A stretch of DNA of 64,000 nucleotides, taken from the NCBI RefSeq assembly GCF_037126465.1, contig NC_088206.1, positions 35,098,573-35,162,572 of the forward strand, written 5' to 3'. Below the pieces are notes generated by a model. It was not told the origin of the DNA and did not search any database. It was given only the letters and a program-made list of their open reading frames with translations. This DNA is from Ornithodoros turicata. Taxonomy: Eukaryota; Arthropoda; Arachnida; Ixodida; Argasidae. The position numbers and the translations under genes were made by a program. Below, piece by piece: positions 10,641 through 22,683 of the stretch; position 1 is the first letter of the stretch, and the number at the start of each line of letters is the position of its first letter.

Positions 10641-13600
10641 AGCCGCCGCAGATTTACCAGCGTTCACGGAGTGGCCCGGACTTGACCCCCTTTGGGATTG
10701 CTGGTTCTGCTGAAGCTATCTTCCAAAATTTTTGCGGATTTGTTAGGAAGACATCTGCTCCTGAGCACTACAGTTATGAAAGTTCTCTCGGTCTCTTTTT
10801 TTTTTATCAGTCATGATGTACTTTGCGAACTTGGCTGCTCTGTGGTGGCGTCCATGAAAACAAAGTACAGGTCACTGCTCAACATGGAGCGAACACTAAG
10901 AACTGTTGCGCTGAGAATGCGCCCTCGTTTTGAGAAACGCTCACCTCAGCCAGTAGGAAGAGTCTATTCTGCTGGAACTGTTGTTGTTTTCCCCTTTTGT
11001 ACGGGTACCAAAGGGGAAAACAAAACAAGGTATCTACACTGTGTCACTGCTCTCCCCAGTGTTCCTATAGGATGTGATTTTCTGTCTAAACAGGATCTCC
11101 CCTTCTACTACCTCTAGCACGATGTCCGCGACAAATACATAGTACAGCCCGACTTTTGCTTGTCAAACGACGCGATTACATGTTATGAGGTAAATAAGTA
11201 ATAAATAATAAATAAATGTTCTTCAGCTTGCATAATTTGATGTCAAGAATTGGCTGAGGTATCTGACTGATGTTCCAAATACTCTGCATCTATTAGTGCA
11301 TGACGCTGTTTTTGGAAATGGCGTCTTAAACAAAACTTCAGGGGCATGAGTATGGAAGGATTTGTGTGACTTTCAGAGCGTGTGTCACGACGGTCAGTCT
11401 GTCGCACCCAAAACTTTATACATTGTGCACCCGTGTATCATTGCATTATACCACAAGCGCATCATGTTTGGTTGTACAACAATGGCGTGTAAAAAATCCT
11501 GCGACCAAAATTTTAGCAGCCTTTCAACATGTCTGAAAACGGAGGTATTTTATTACCAAACAGGGGCTGGGCATATACAGACAAGCAGCAAGCAGCAAAC
11601 GAGTATGTACTCTGCTGTGAATGCAAACGACCCCAAGTATATCTTTATGACTATCGAAGTCACTTCCATATACATTAATTTATACATAACGTATCTGTGT
11701 GATGTACCCAAGGATACTGGAATGGAATGCCTTTCTGCTACCTCACAAAACATGTGAGAGCTTCACACAGAATTGTACATAACAAAAGTACTCTACTCAA
11801 GTTACTTTACTTTAAGTGTTTTTGGGAATAACTTGGTATCTTACAAATACGTTTAAAATGCAGTATTTAGTATCATGACTTGAATACTCTTTTAGTAACT
11901 TCAACAAGCTTGCAGCAGTGAAAGTCCATTCCATTTCTCCCTTTTATTTATTTATTTATTTTTTCTTTGAGTTATATATGGCTAGGCGAACACCCTCTCG
12001 AAGAAAGTGCGGAACTGCAAGGTCAATAATTACCTAAAATTCATTAATCAACCCCTTTAATTAGGGGATTTCGCGCAGAAGCGATGCAGCAGAACCAGTG
12101 ATATTCCTTATCCCCCGAAGAAAATTATCTCCCGATTATCCCAAGAAGGAATCGAAAGGCATTGAGACAGTGCCTTTATCACAACATTCCAAAACGCGAA
12201 CTCCTCCGTCGTAATCATATCTCTGAAGCGTGACGTATCAGCACGCCCACATTTTTTCCCTCTCCCCCTGTATCTGCCATATTGCTTCAATTTCGGCCAT
12301 CGCGGGAACTCCCTGCCGCTCCCAGGTGCTCTTTGCGCATACGGTCACGTGGCCTTGAGGGCGCAAGAAGCGGCAGCGGGCCGAGCCCTTGGTAGCCACC
12401 TATCGGCAGGCCCGTTGTCACGACCCGGTTTCAGTCGCCGTTCAGCACATCATTCATTCTAGCTCACCATACAATAACCACATCGTCTGGAACGGCAATT
12501 TTTTGGCGATGCATGTTGTCTGCTAAATTCGACGGTGTGGAAGGCAGCGCCAAAGCAGAGGATTCGGCGTGTATGAGGGAGAGGGCTTGGCAGGCGGTTT
12601 GGCGCTCGCTTGACAGGCATTGTGTATAGAGGAGGCGCTGTATTGCCTCGAGATCGAACAGTGTCGCCACAGTGCGGCTGCTCCGTGAACTTCCCTTAGT
12701 GGGGATGCGCTGCTTGAGCCGGTGCTTGCGCTGTGGTCATCGTGCCCGAAAGCGTGCTTGGAAGGCACAGTTTCTGAATATTTGAGTTTTCCAAATCGCT
12801 TCAAAATGAGTGAAAATGACTTCGTGGAGAACTTTTTGGACTTGTCTACTTCCCAGCACAAGCGTGCGTAGCAGGCAAGAAAACTACAGAACGTGCCCAT
12901 ATGTTCCAGTATAGGTATTCCAGTCGGCCTTTGTCATTTTTGTCACTGCGGTTCTCTGTGTCAAACAAAATATATCGAGAGCTAAGGTCAATGTTCAATG
13001 TTGTAACAGTTTTTTTTTTCTCATCAGTATAACGATGTCTCACTTATTTATAGAATGGTTTCTGTGCTAGCAGTTCGATCTTACTTCTTAAAATCCAGTT
13101 ATTATATTCTACGCGCGCTAAACACAAGTTGCATTGAATGTATGGATATATGGAATGCGAGGAATATACGAATGCATTAATATATATGTATGACATGGGT
13201 GTTTTTAAATGTGTGAGTTTCAAACCTTCATCTCATTTCATCTGACCGCATGACAGGCTTGACTTTTGCCTTTCACATACGTGATATACCTGCCACTGGA
13301 ACCAAAAACTTATTTTGTATGTAGTTATTACATAACCGGTAGCATCCCACACAAAGTCAACTCCATCCACACAGGTGCGATCACCTCGTAACATACTTTA
13401 GCACCTTTTAACGAATGCCTGCACAGGAGACGAATCAAATCTCGAACCTCTCTCAGACTCGCACGACGTGAAACCACCGCTGTTGTACGACACAAAAAAT
13501 TATAGCGAAGGGCTTCAGTAGCTATTGGACTATTCTGCCCTGATGCGGTGTTGCACACTTGTAAATTTGGATTGCCAAGACCAGTGTAGACAGGAATTTT

Positions 13601-15177
13601 GAGTAGTTTTTATTTTGTTAATCGATCTAAGATAAAAAGGAAGAGGGAAAGACAGCTGTATAGGTGACGAACAAATATTCGAGTGAGAACAGCAAAAGAC
13701 CAAAACAAAATCTGGCTTGCAACAAAGGAATGACTTGGCAGTGTTTCCCTTCGAAAGCACGCAGGATATTTTCTTTTCAGAACTTCGCGACTTCTACGTT
13801 TCGCAGTGCAGAAGTTTTCGTCAAGTTTCACACCTTTTGAGCGTTATATAGGCAGCGCATTTCAACACATCCGCAATATATGAGGCACTGACAGCGGCAT
13901 TTCATCCAGGAGCACTGCGAAACACGCGTAGAAAAGCCTGCGCCTGCCGCGCTGGGTCGTGCAGTATCGCCACTAGAGCTCCGCCGCAGCGCCACCTACA
14001 GTTCGATCTCGAGGCGCATAGGGTGCTCCACGGCGTGGTCACCGGCCGCCATATTGGTGGGCGCAACGCATTCTGTCGTCTGCATTTAGTTCAAGCGGGG
14101 CGGCCCGTATTTTTTAAGATTTACTTTAAACTAAAGGGCGTGTCATGCCAGTTTGTTGCAGCTTTGAGTACACTTCACACGGACAGAGAAAGAGGGATAA
14201 TTTTTCACAGGTAAGCTCTTTATTTTGAGGAAAAATCTGTTCATTCGTATCGCATGCATCTGACAACTCGGACTTGTTTGCATCGCTACTTCGCTGGTGC
14301 CATTGCGTACTAAGAAAGTATGTGTGGTTGCTCCTACAAATCTCCAGACCATGTATTTTCTATAAACAATGCGCTTGTGCTTGCAGGTTCCCCTCACAGT
14401 CGCTCAGCTGTGCCGAAGAACCGGATGCAGAACCTACGCCAATATGCCAATTTGTTCCACTGTTCTTTTAATCTGTGAGGTACGGTGGAAGTAAATAAAC
14501 TGCTGTGTTAACCTCGTATGTGCAGTCGCTCCTACAGCGTGTGTGATAAGTCACGCATGTGCATGCGCTTCGTGCACAGCGCTTCGAATTTCTGTAATGA
14601 AATACGCTGACAGCTGAACAACTAACGCACTCATGACAATAACGTTATTTTAAGATGAGGTATGGGGAGTTTCATTGCCAAGGTCTATACTCCACCTCAT
14701 TGCTGGTGGCGATGTGGTGAGTAAAATAACGAGCCCCTTCAGAATAAGGATCGAGGTCTTACAGTAGCACGCACACACACACAGACACTCGTAGAACATA
14801 ATACGATAATGGAAAAAGTCAAACGAGAACTGTACAATACCAAATCACATAATAACGAACGAGAACCGCGGAACACAACACAAAAACTGAACAACAAACG
14901 AAAAAAAAAAAAAAAAACGGAAGTACCTTACAATAACAAACAGCGTGAAACCTTTCTCAGCAAAAAGAATTAATTTTATAGGTTGACATTCACCGAATTC
15001 ACCTTCATGCGTATGCTCCCGGTGCACGACACTTACGACCGCTATTCGGAGTACATGCAGCGGAGAAGAAAAAAAAAAGCAATTACCATTAAAAACTACA
15101 GGAACACAGCTGAAGCACGTTTCGAATACATCAGCATACTGATTCTTAAGAAAGATGCATGCTAATCAGCAATGGGG
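10641..15177. other. Stretch with no supported gene
   Basis: Short ORFs only. The interval includes a (CA)n run near 14770, A-rich and T-rich tracts, and a GC-rich patch at 12300-12420. The longest ORFs (141 codons at 10692-11117, 131 codons at 11362-11757, 125 codons at 12523-12900 minus) have no recognisable family. Confidence 0.35.
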
Positions 15178-15342
15178 AGCGTTTGAAGCGCAATAAATAC
15201 TCCAAATCAAAGCGCCTCCCATTGTTTCCTATGGGAGCAGCCGGCGCCAGTGGGACCTCCAACATGGCGGTCGGTTGCCGCTCCTCTCTCCCACGAGCCC
15301 CTCCCCTATGCGCGATCCAGCCTTTATACATAGAGATCAGTG
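15178..15342 (+). repeat. Dispersed repeat family R1, copy C
   Basis: This is the most complete plus-strand copy. It has CAATAAATACTCC at the start, CCTCCCATTGTTTCCTATGG, then an AACATGGCGG block, and the shared end through TAGAGATCAGTG. It is collinear with copy A (minus strand, 1530-1690) over about 160 bp, and ends immediately before the interval with GCGTTCCAAAAC motifs. Confidence 0.6.
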
Positions 15343-16084
15343 CTCTGCTATCTTGTGTGTGACGTCAGAACGACGGCTACCCTTCTTCAGAGCAGAGTAG
15401 AAAAGAGTTGTCACTCCCTGGCTACTCTGGCTAAGGGTGCGTTCCAAAACAAACCCTCCAGTCGAGTAGGTCACATGACCGAGTTGTATCATGTGACCAC
15501 AGACTACGCGCCCGGTCGAGTAGCTTTGGGAACGCATGGGGGACTCCGGGGTCGTCACCGCTCTCATCTCGCGCGCGTCAGATTTACGTACAGAGACGAC
15601 GATAACGACGACTGCGAATGTACGTATGTATTGTGAGCTGTCTACAGGAGTCACCATGCCCTGTCGGACATAGTTGAACTCTGTCTTGTCGGCCCAGTGG
15701 GCATTTGGCTTTGTGTATGTAGTTACTTAGTGTACAGTTACATTCAGAGATTGCTTGTCTGGTAATATGTCTTCCAAGACACTGCAGAATTATTCTTAAG
15801 TCCCTCTATTGGAGAATGAAAGGGAAAAGCAGCTGACAATGTTGTCATTTATTTGTTATTTTTTTGTGGGATGGAAGTTTTCACGTACCATTAGCTACCC
15901 CAAATGCATGAAGTGGATACATACCGTTGCATTTGGTAGTCAAAAGAAATAAAAATGGAAAAATGTTAACATCATGACGACAGCAGATGAAAATTACAAA
16001 AGGTGGAAGCTGCTGGTTGGAATCCTTGTGACAGTCAATACTTGTTACTGGTACACAAAAAAGTGCAATCGTAGACCAAAACAC
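15343..16084. other. Stretch with inverted GCGTTCCAAAAC motif, no gene
   Basis: GCGTTCCAAAAC lies at about 15432 and a variant in the opposite orientation (TTTGGGAACGC) at about 15526. Both sit beside TCGAGTAG. The same motif pair recurs at 17109-17225, beyond the C2H2/SANT gene relic. The rest of the interval holds no recognisable gene. Confidence 0.4.
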
Positions 16085-17029
16085 TTGCGGAACTGGCCCC
16101 TTTTGGGGATTTTTTCGCACATTCTCAGGAGAAGGTCTACTGCGGCCTCAGTCCATTTTGCCTCCTCCGTCGCAGGAGTCTGGCAATGTGGGAGAATAAA
16201 CTCCTGAGGCTGCCAACTGAGGTAGTGGTGCGGGCGTCGTGCGGGTCACGGAAATGTCCGCGGCGTCGGAGTCGAATGTGAGCTGAACGGCTGAAACAAA
16301 AAACGTAATCAGAGCGCAAAAGCCTCCTATTCCATTTATCTTGAAAGAAGTCTGAGCTTGGGCGAAAAGACGGGAAATTCGTGACAGAGTTCTGTCGTGT
16401 TGTCCCTTCCTTCCACAGCTCAGAATTTATCCAAGTTCCACCCAAACATTTATCCACCAGCTAGCCTGCGCCTATGGTACATATTTTATCTGAAACCTGT
16501 TCACACGAACGTACCGACAAACCATCTTACAACCGTGAAGGTAAAGGAAGAAAAGTAAAACTCCATTTAAAATCCCATTTCCGACACACGCACATAAAAG
16601 TAATAATAATAACAATGCTGATCAGTAATAGCCCTTGCTCCTAATATAATTTTGAACGTTTCACATACAGCTGTGCCTTTACAAGGACCACGTGGCTACA
16701 AGGCAGTGAAACAAATAAACATTGCAGGGCAGCTGTTAGTGAACATATGCTAAATAGATAATGGAAAAGCAACGTACATGAAGACAAACTAGAAACGCGC
16801 ATCAGCGAGACTCACTTTGTCCTGGGAAATGTATCCGGCTCACATGTCTTTGGGCGTTCGCCTGGTCCTCAAAAACCATGTCGCACAATCCGCATCGGCA
16901 GAGTTTTGCCATTTCGGTGTCCAGTTGTGTATTGATAACCCGTCGTGGAGGTCGAGGCTTTTCGACAACCACACGTTCAGCTGGTTTCGATACCGCGCTT
17001 TCGCGGAAAAGAGAAGACGACAAAAGCAT
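16085..17029 (-). pseudogene. Two-exon C2H2 zinc-finger plus SANT/MADF-like gene relic
   Basis: Exon 1 (17029 to 16816) starts MLLSSSLFRES and ends in a C2H2 finger with spacing C-x2-C-x12-H-x4-H (CGLCDMVF..RHVSRIH), then a good GTGAGT donor. The next acceptor (TTGTTTCAG before 16290) restores phase and opens a Pro/Thr-rich linker. A one-base shift in the A-run at 16156-16159 (T-run on the plus strand) leads into KWTEAAVDLLLRMCEK, which resembles the first helix of SANT/MADF (Myb-like) DNA-binding domains. A possible donor follows near 16084. The combination is plausible for a transposon-associated or transposon-derived DNA-binding protein. The gene lies between inverted GCGTTCCAAAAC motifs. 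Domain calls are by eye; the frameshift could be a sequencing error. Confidence 0.45.
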
Positions 17030-17108
17030 GACGTCATTACTCGAGCGAACCTTCCCTGACCGGCCTTCGGAGGAGAATTGAATCGATTTAACTCTCTGGT
17101 TACTCCAC

Positions 17109-17225
17109 CGTGTTTTGGAACGCGGGTAGTGACGCCATCGAGTTACTCGACCCAGTTTTGGAACGGCGCTTCGGGGTAGAGAGCTACTCCCGAGTTGACT
17201 CGAGTAGGTTTTGGAACGCGCACTA
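17109..17225 (-). repeat. Three GCGTTCCAAAAC motifs (subterminal-repeat-like)
   Basis: GTTTTGGAACG occurs three times (about 17111, 17153 and 17209), each beside CTCGAGT/ACTCGA blocks, in orientation opposite to the copy near 15432. The cluster lies 80-200 bp upstream of the ATG of the minus-strand C2H2 relic. It could be subterminal transposase sites or promoter elements. No terminal repeat or target duplication was found. Confidence 0.45.
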
Positions 17226-17837
17226 ATTTTCGCCGCAGAGTTATGACGTCATTTCCGCTACTCCTGCTATTTTTCGCTGGCTGAAAGTAACTCGGAGTTG
17301 CCAGAGTTGAATAAGAAAACGCTCCCCATGTCATAACCAGCAACCCCTATGAGGAGCCCGTCCGCACAGCCCGCTAGGGGCGCTACTCATCGGCACGCGA
17401 GACCTGCATCACGATTGGACGATGGAAATTTGAAATCTGAACGCGCAGAAGCGTACGTACGACTACTGTAGCAGATGACAGCAATACCTCCTATGAAAAC
17501 ACTAGAATGATGATGGTAATCAACCTCAGAATGCAACATTCACCGTTTGTACAGAAATACTAAGGTGAGCTGAAGTACAAAGTATCATAGAAGTTGAGGA
17601 AGCAGTCTTGGGAAGTAACTTAGTTACAAGTAACTAGTTACAAAAAATGTAACTATTGACTGTAACTATAGTTACTGGTACGAGAAATGGAACTTTAACT
17701 GTAACTGGGTACTTTTCTGGGTAACTAGTTACTGCTTTTCGAAATCGATGATTTTCCATTTCAGAGCCACCTCGCATCACACTTCATTTGTCTTCTCTTT
17801 TCCTTTTTCTCTTTTTAACGACCTTTTGACTGCGGGG

Positions 17838-18355
17838 GCGTTCACACGCGCCAACTTTCTACACCAACTATGATCAACTTTGGAGTTGGTCCGAGTTTGC
17901 CGGCACCACGAACCACGACCTACTGGAGTTGGTCTGAATTGGTCGCCGACCGAAAACTTGGGAGAGTTGGTGGTGTTCTAGCCAATCAACGTGAGCAGCA
18001 TTGCCACGTGACCCTCGAGGACGTCAAGCGATTTCGTTCCTGCTGTACTACCTGGCATAGGTTCAAATCCTACAGGGGTACTTGAGATTTTTTCGTTTTT
18101 TTTACTAGCACCGTACAAACATTTTTGGAGATACTGACGATCTTCTGTGGAAATAAAATGACTTCCCTTGGATTTATGACCGTTGAAAACAAAGTCACCA
18201 GCAGTTGGATTGGAACCCATGCGCTCCGATTGCCGAAAGCTTGCTTGTCGGTGGAGTTACCGAGTTGGTATGTGTGAACACGGAGACGGCACCGTCTTGA
18301 AGTTGGTCATAAGACGTTGGTTCAAGTTGGTGCAGAATGTTGGCCCGTGTGAACG
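17838..18355. mobile_element. MITE with GCGTTCACACG termini and repeated AGTTGG motifs
   Basis: The 18-bp ends GCGTTCACACGCGCCAAC (17838-17855) and its inverted match (18338-18355, one mismatch) continue as weaker inverted similarity for about 20 bp. The interior has many AGTTGG/CCAACT copies in both orientations, typical of subterminal transposase-binding motifs, and no protein-coding frame. It lies inside the hAT relic, so it inserted later or was captured. No convincing target duplication was seen, so the superfamily is not assigned. Confidence 0.65.
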
Positions 18356-18440
18356 CTCGCTTACTGTCAAAACAATAAGGACTGCCATCTTTGAAGAATA
18401 TAAACGTGGCACGGCCTAGGCTGCCACTGAAAACAAGCAT

Positions 18441-18734
18441 GTGTCATACGACCGCCTTGAGTTTCTACACGCGAAAGAAACAACGAAAATCTGGACGGGA
18501 CAAAGAAGAACTGTACAGGAGGCCGAGGTATTCGAGAGGTGGAAAGAAGACAGCCGCAGCACCCTACCTGCCCTGAATGATTTCCCAATTATAATAAGAA
18601 TATTCGTTAAATATAATACCAGCATTCCCTCCAGCGCCCCAGTTGAGCGGCTTTTCAGCGTGGGCCGGGATGTTTTCGCAATTAAGAGAGGCAAACTCAG
18701 TGATGCGAACTATCGAGCAACAGCTGCTCCTTAA
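18441..18734 (+). pseudogene. hAT transposase C-terminal dimerisation domain fragment
   Basis: The frame ends with PSSAPVERLFSVG..R..L, the conserved core of the hAT family dimerisation (hATC) region, preceded by a typical Leu-rich P-x-L..F stretch. There is no DDE core or BED finger nearby because the rest of the transposase has been deleted. It lies inside the hAT element defined by CAG termini and the TGAGGAAG duplication, which independently supports the assignment. The stop codon is at 18732-18734. Confidence 0.85.
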
Positions 18735-19107
18735 GTGCAATATGAACAGATAATATGTGTGTAATAAAAGTAATTCTGCGATAAAAGTTGATACGTCATC
18801 TTCATTACTAAATTTTCTGAAAGTAACTGTAATTCGTAACTGTAATTTAACTAGTTACTATTTTCGCGATGTAACTGTAGGTATAACTTAACTACTTTTT
18901 GGCTCGGGTAATTGTAACTATAACTAGTTACTGTTCAAAGTAACTTTTCCCAAGACTGTGAGGAAGCAATAACTGGGACGATGAGTAGCGCCACCGCTAG
19001 CTTCCAAATGCGGCGCTGGGAAGGGGTGCCATGACATGGTCGTTATAATCTAGTAGGTCGTGATTACGGCATGTTTCGACAAATTCCTCGAAAACGACTT
19101 GGTTATT

Positions 19108-20497
19108 AGTAGTATATAGTCAGCTCAACTGGCCCACAACTCACACAGTGGCCTGGACGCCATTAATGAGCAATTAGAGAAATTTGGGACCCCCATAGTA
19201 ATTAGGATAATTCAGGGAGTCATTACACTAATTGGGGAGCATCTAGGACGTGTCCAGACCACTGTGTGAGTTGTGGGCTAGTTGAGCCGATAAAAATAAA
19301 AAAATAGGTAGAAAATAAAAAATAGATAGAGATAGAGTGGAGAGAAGGAGTTTAGTTGAAGATCAACGACGCCATCTTGAAGAAAGCGGTCCGGAACGGC
19401 CGCTGACCGTCGCTGGGCGACGGAGCACAGAGGCAGGTTGCAAAGCATCGCAGCTATGACCACCAGTTCTGGACATCCTGTGACGTCAGCTGTGACGTCA
19501 TCATGGCATGTCTGGGCAAGTTAGGACAGCTCTGGACATGCAAGGAGAAAAACACTCGTAATACAGCGGCTGGGAAAGCAAGAGTAAATATGCAAACCAT
19601 CAATAGCTAACAAGAAAATAGAATTAGTTACACAACAAATGATCCCACCACAACAGGAGCGCAGAACGATGCGACTGCTCTATCCGACAGCCAGGCAGAG
19701 AACTGACTCGTAATGGTTTTATTCTCCTGTATAAAGCCCCGCAGCTGCACCCCCTAGCAGTTACTTTCTCAACTAATCTCACAACAAAATTATTAAGAAT
19801 CACGCCAGCGCTACTCCCGTTCCCAAGGCAGAAGAAGATAGAAAATGGTGGGGATGCCCGGACAACAGCAACCAGCACCCGACGTGCACTGGCACGAAAA
19901 TCGCAAACAAAGCGGGAACAAAGTTGGCGAAAGCATTAGTTACACAACAAATCAGTTGACCACAGCAGGAGCACAGACCGATGCGACTGCTCTCCGCGAC
20001 AGCCAGCGAGAAACTGACTGAGACGCCGCTCCGCGGCCGCTACGCATGCGCGCTCCTAGCGCCCTCTGCGGCGACTACCTGCGAGAGGCTAAGAGAGAAG
20101 AGAATTCCTACGCCCCCTGCTGGCTGTTCTCATTGGTCGTGACGTCATCCTATTGTCTCAGGGCTGCACTGTTTTTTTCCACTAATGCTCCTCTAGACAA
20201 GGTCAACCTGAAACAATAGTGTTGCGGTATGACGTCATCATGCACCTGCTTCTACGCAGCGATCATCATACAGGAGTGAATTGTCTTCTTCGTTTTCATT
20301 TTATTTTCTTGCACCCATATATTTTGCAAGAATACTATAGAGACCCAACAGAGCAGTGCGCTCCCATCAACACGCCTTGGGCTGACCTTACACACCCGAA
20401 GCCTTTTCTGAATGCATTCTGCTGGCGCTGGAATAAAAAGATTTATCGCCAGGGTACAACAATGTCAGCTCTGCTTCCGTTTAAGGCGGTGCATCAC
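19108..20497 (+). repeat. E1 left terminal inverted repeat
   Basis: About 1.39 kb. The outer 1.1 kb pairs with 28195-29334 and the inner 0.25 kb (20250-20497) with 23809-24179. It includes CACTGTGTGAGTTGTGGGC near both sides of a 130-bp subterminal inverted pair (19127-19282), so the end can itself fold back. No gene is supported in it. Confidence 0.85.
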
Positions 20498-21389
20498 CAC
20501 CGACGCTCTATGGGAATCCCCATATATTTTTCAACTCCCGTAGCGCCGCGAAAATTTGGTTGATCTCCGTGCAACTGCTTTTAAATGGAAGAGGATGCTT
20601 AGATCTAGTGCATGATCGAAGCAGATTTTGCGTTTTAGACTCAGAAATTTTTATATCGTCGTCGAAAGGTTTGGGAAAAGCTATATTTCGAGATTCCGCT
20701 CGCTTACAAAATAGAGCCGCCCAAAATCGAAAATCTGGCCCGATCACGCACTAGAAAAACATATCAAGAACCAATACCACCAAAAAGATTTCATCTACGT
20801 TAAGCTGTTGACTCGGCACACGAGTTTTTGTCATGTATGGTCATCCGTGGAGTACGCCGCTCCAGAATGGGCAGCGCAGTGCTGCCATCTCCCATGGAGG
20901 GTATCGTCACAAGACACAACAATTTGAGCTCTGGAAATGCTATACCGCTGCACGTGCAGGTGGCCGACGAGGCCGACGTTGACTGTGACGCAGGAGCACG
21001 AGCACACGCAGCTTAGCCCTGCCGCAAATACTTGAACGGACTATACTATACATGAGCTGTTCATTCATCGATGTTTATTTTCTCGGGGGGGGGGAGGGGC
21101 GGGGGAGGGCATGAACGTGGCATGTCATTCCCCCATATAACGCCGGGACGATCGCGTTTAGCCTCACTTCATTGGAAATTGTGTATTAAAAACAGGAATG
21201 CAAGAAAAAATTCAGAGCACCAGTCAGCTATCGTATAAAGGAAACATTTGAAGCAAAACCATTGCGGACAGGCACGAAAGCTTCTGGCTGTTTGAGACAT
21301 GGAAATAATTCATGAGTGCAGAATAGGGTTGCGCACTGAGATCACACTGGAGATCACTGAGATCACACTGAGTCACTATGTCACTGAGA
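20498..21389. other. E1 interior, no supported gene
   Basis: Non-coding. There is a G-run near 21085 and no recognisable element before the Mutator/YqaJ fossil. Confidence 0.35.
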
Positions 21390-22683
21390 TCACACTAAGT
21401 CGTGTTGCAGGCAATGCTCGCAGCTTGTTGATGAATGTTGACAATAACGCCGCCGAGCACTTCAATTCCGTTATCGCGAAGTTTGTTGGGGGAAAGCGGA
21501 TCAACTTCAGTCAGCGGCGGTCTTACCAAACACGCGCATTTGCCGCAGCCGTATCAGTGAACTCACGTGAAGGTTTGCATCATCGTGTGCACAAGGAGAT
21601 GTGTCAAACAAAGCCAGGGAAGTACACTTTGAGCCTTCAAAAACGTTGTAATGCACGTGAGCACGTGAAGAGGCAAGGGCCAAGCGCCGTCTCAACACCA
21701 AAGCGAAGGCGGCCAGCCTTCCAGCCCTGCGTAAGAAGCCCGAGCGCCGAATTGCTGACTATGGGGAACAAGTGCAAAGACCAGACATGGAGCCAACGTC
21801 CTTGGCAACGGCATGCATCGACTACAAAAAATTGCTTGAGCTCTCAGAGGAGGACCATGCCGCATTACAGGAAGACACCATAGAGCAGTTTCTGAGCCTC
21901 CGGTGGAAACAAGAAAGGAGAAAGCGGCTTACGGCGTCTTTTTTTGGTAGAGTATGCAGGATGCGCCCCTCTACAAGTGCTTTAGTTACATGTGAGTATT
22001 TTGGGCTTTAGTTACATGTCAATATTGTGGGCTTTAGTTACGTCTGTCTGTCACTAATGCACCTGTTCAGTAGCTTCAAGGCGCTCGGAAACCATCACCC
22101 ATTGTTGTGCACTTGCGGACATGAAAGTCGTTTCTGAACGCAGAAAAGGATTGCGCAGTGTACTAACACTGCAGTGCAAAATGTACAGACTAAAGGGTGT
22201 GGCTGACACTGAGCGTCCACCAAGCATCGGACAAGATCATATGGCCGTGAACATCGCTGTAGTTTTGGGAGTCCTCTCTAGTGGAGCACGATATTGAGCC
22301 CATGCTCAGTTCTGTGCTGCGCTGAACATGCCTTGTATAGTGACCGGAACATTCGCGAAATACCAGGACCAACTGGTGGACGGTAGCAAGCGTACAGGAC
22401 AGAGTCACGTACCGGAACTGAGGAAGTGCTGTCTGTGGAAGTGCACGCATGTCTACCGGTACCAGATCCACGGCCAACTCCACGTATAACCAACCGGCAG
22501 TACTGCCTCTTCGTTGTAGGTACTGGACGACGCCTTGCGGAACGAGAAAAGTGTGGTGTACCTTGCACGAATTTATAACGACTACCTCCTGCTAGAGCTT
22601 GTTGACCCTCGCTATCCTCGAAGCATGCGAATTAGAGTTCCCGATTACAGAAGGAAGTACGCCAGGCCAGAACAATTGTAATC
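21390..22683 (+). pseudogene. Mutator-like/YqaJ TE gene fossil (C-terminal half)
   Basis: Residues from about 21400 read NVDNNAAEHFNSVIAKF..GGKRINFSQR and match, nearly residue for residue, the minus-strand gene at 60.5-63.3 kb (DVNNNAAEHFNSLVAKF..). A second frame from about 21785 gives ERRKRLTASFFGRVCRMR, the start of the YqaJ nuclease domain in that gene, so at least one frameshift separates them. The nuclease core is lost after about 21995. A piece at about 22533-22680 (LELVDPRYPRSMRIR) looks like the C-terminal tail of the same family and ends at TAA. The fossil lies inside E1 and has no intact frame. Confidence 0.7.

Larger units (their letters stand above)
17603..18958 (+). mobile_element. 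Internally deleted hAT transposon with 8-bp target duplication
   Basis: The ends are inverted repeats CAGTCTTGGGAA(A)AGTAACTT starting at 17603 and ending at 18958. Both flanks carry TGAGGAAG (17595-17602 and 18959-18966), an 8-bp target duplication diagnostic of hAT. Subterminal regions are full of GTAACTAGTTAC-type palindromes. Only the C-terminal dimerisation part of a transposase remains (18441-18734), and a smaller TIR element (17838-18355) sits upstream of it. The copy is a relic. Confidence 0.92.

Noticed and set aside
14131..14210. Possible THAP first exon (MPVCCSFEYT.. before a GTAAGC)
   Set aside because: The second zinc cysteine position is Tyr and no following exon with the C-x2-H pair was found.
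18005..18090. tRNA-like T-arm (GGTTCAAATCC) with nearby T-run inside the hAT-internal MITE
   Set aside because: Only the T-arm and a rough acceptor pairing can be drawn; D and anticodon arms do not fold convincingly, so I do not call a tRNA gene.
19624..19878. 84-codon ORF conserved in both E1 arms
   Set aside because: Conservation is explained by the arms being inverted copies; no domain and no start context support it as a gene.
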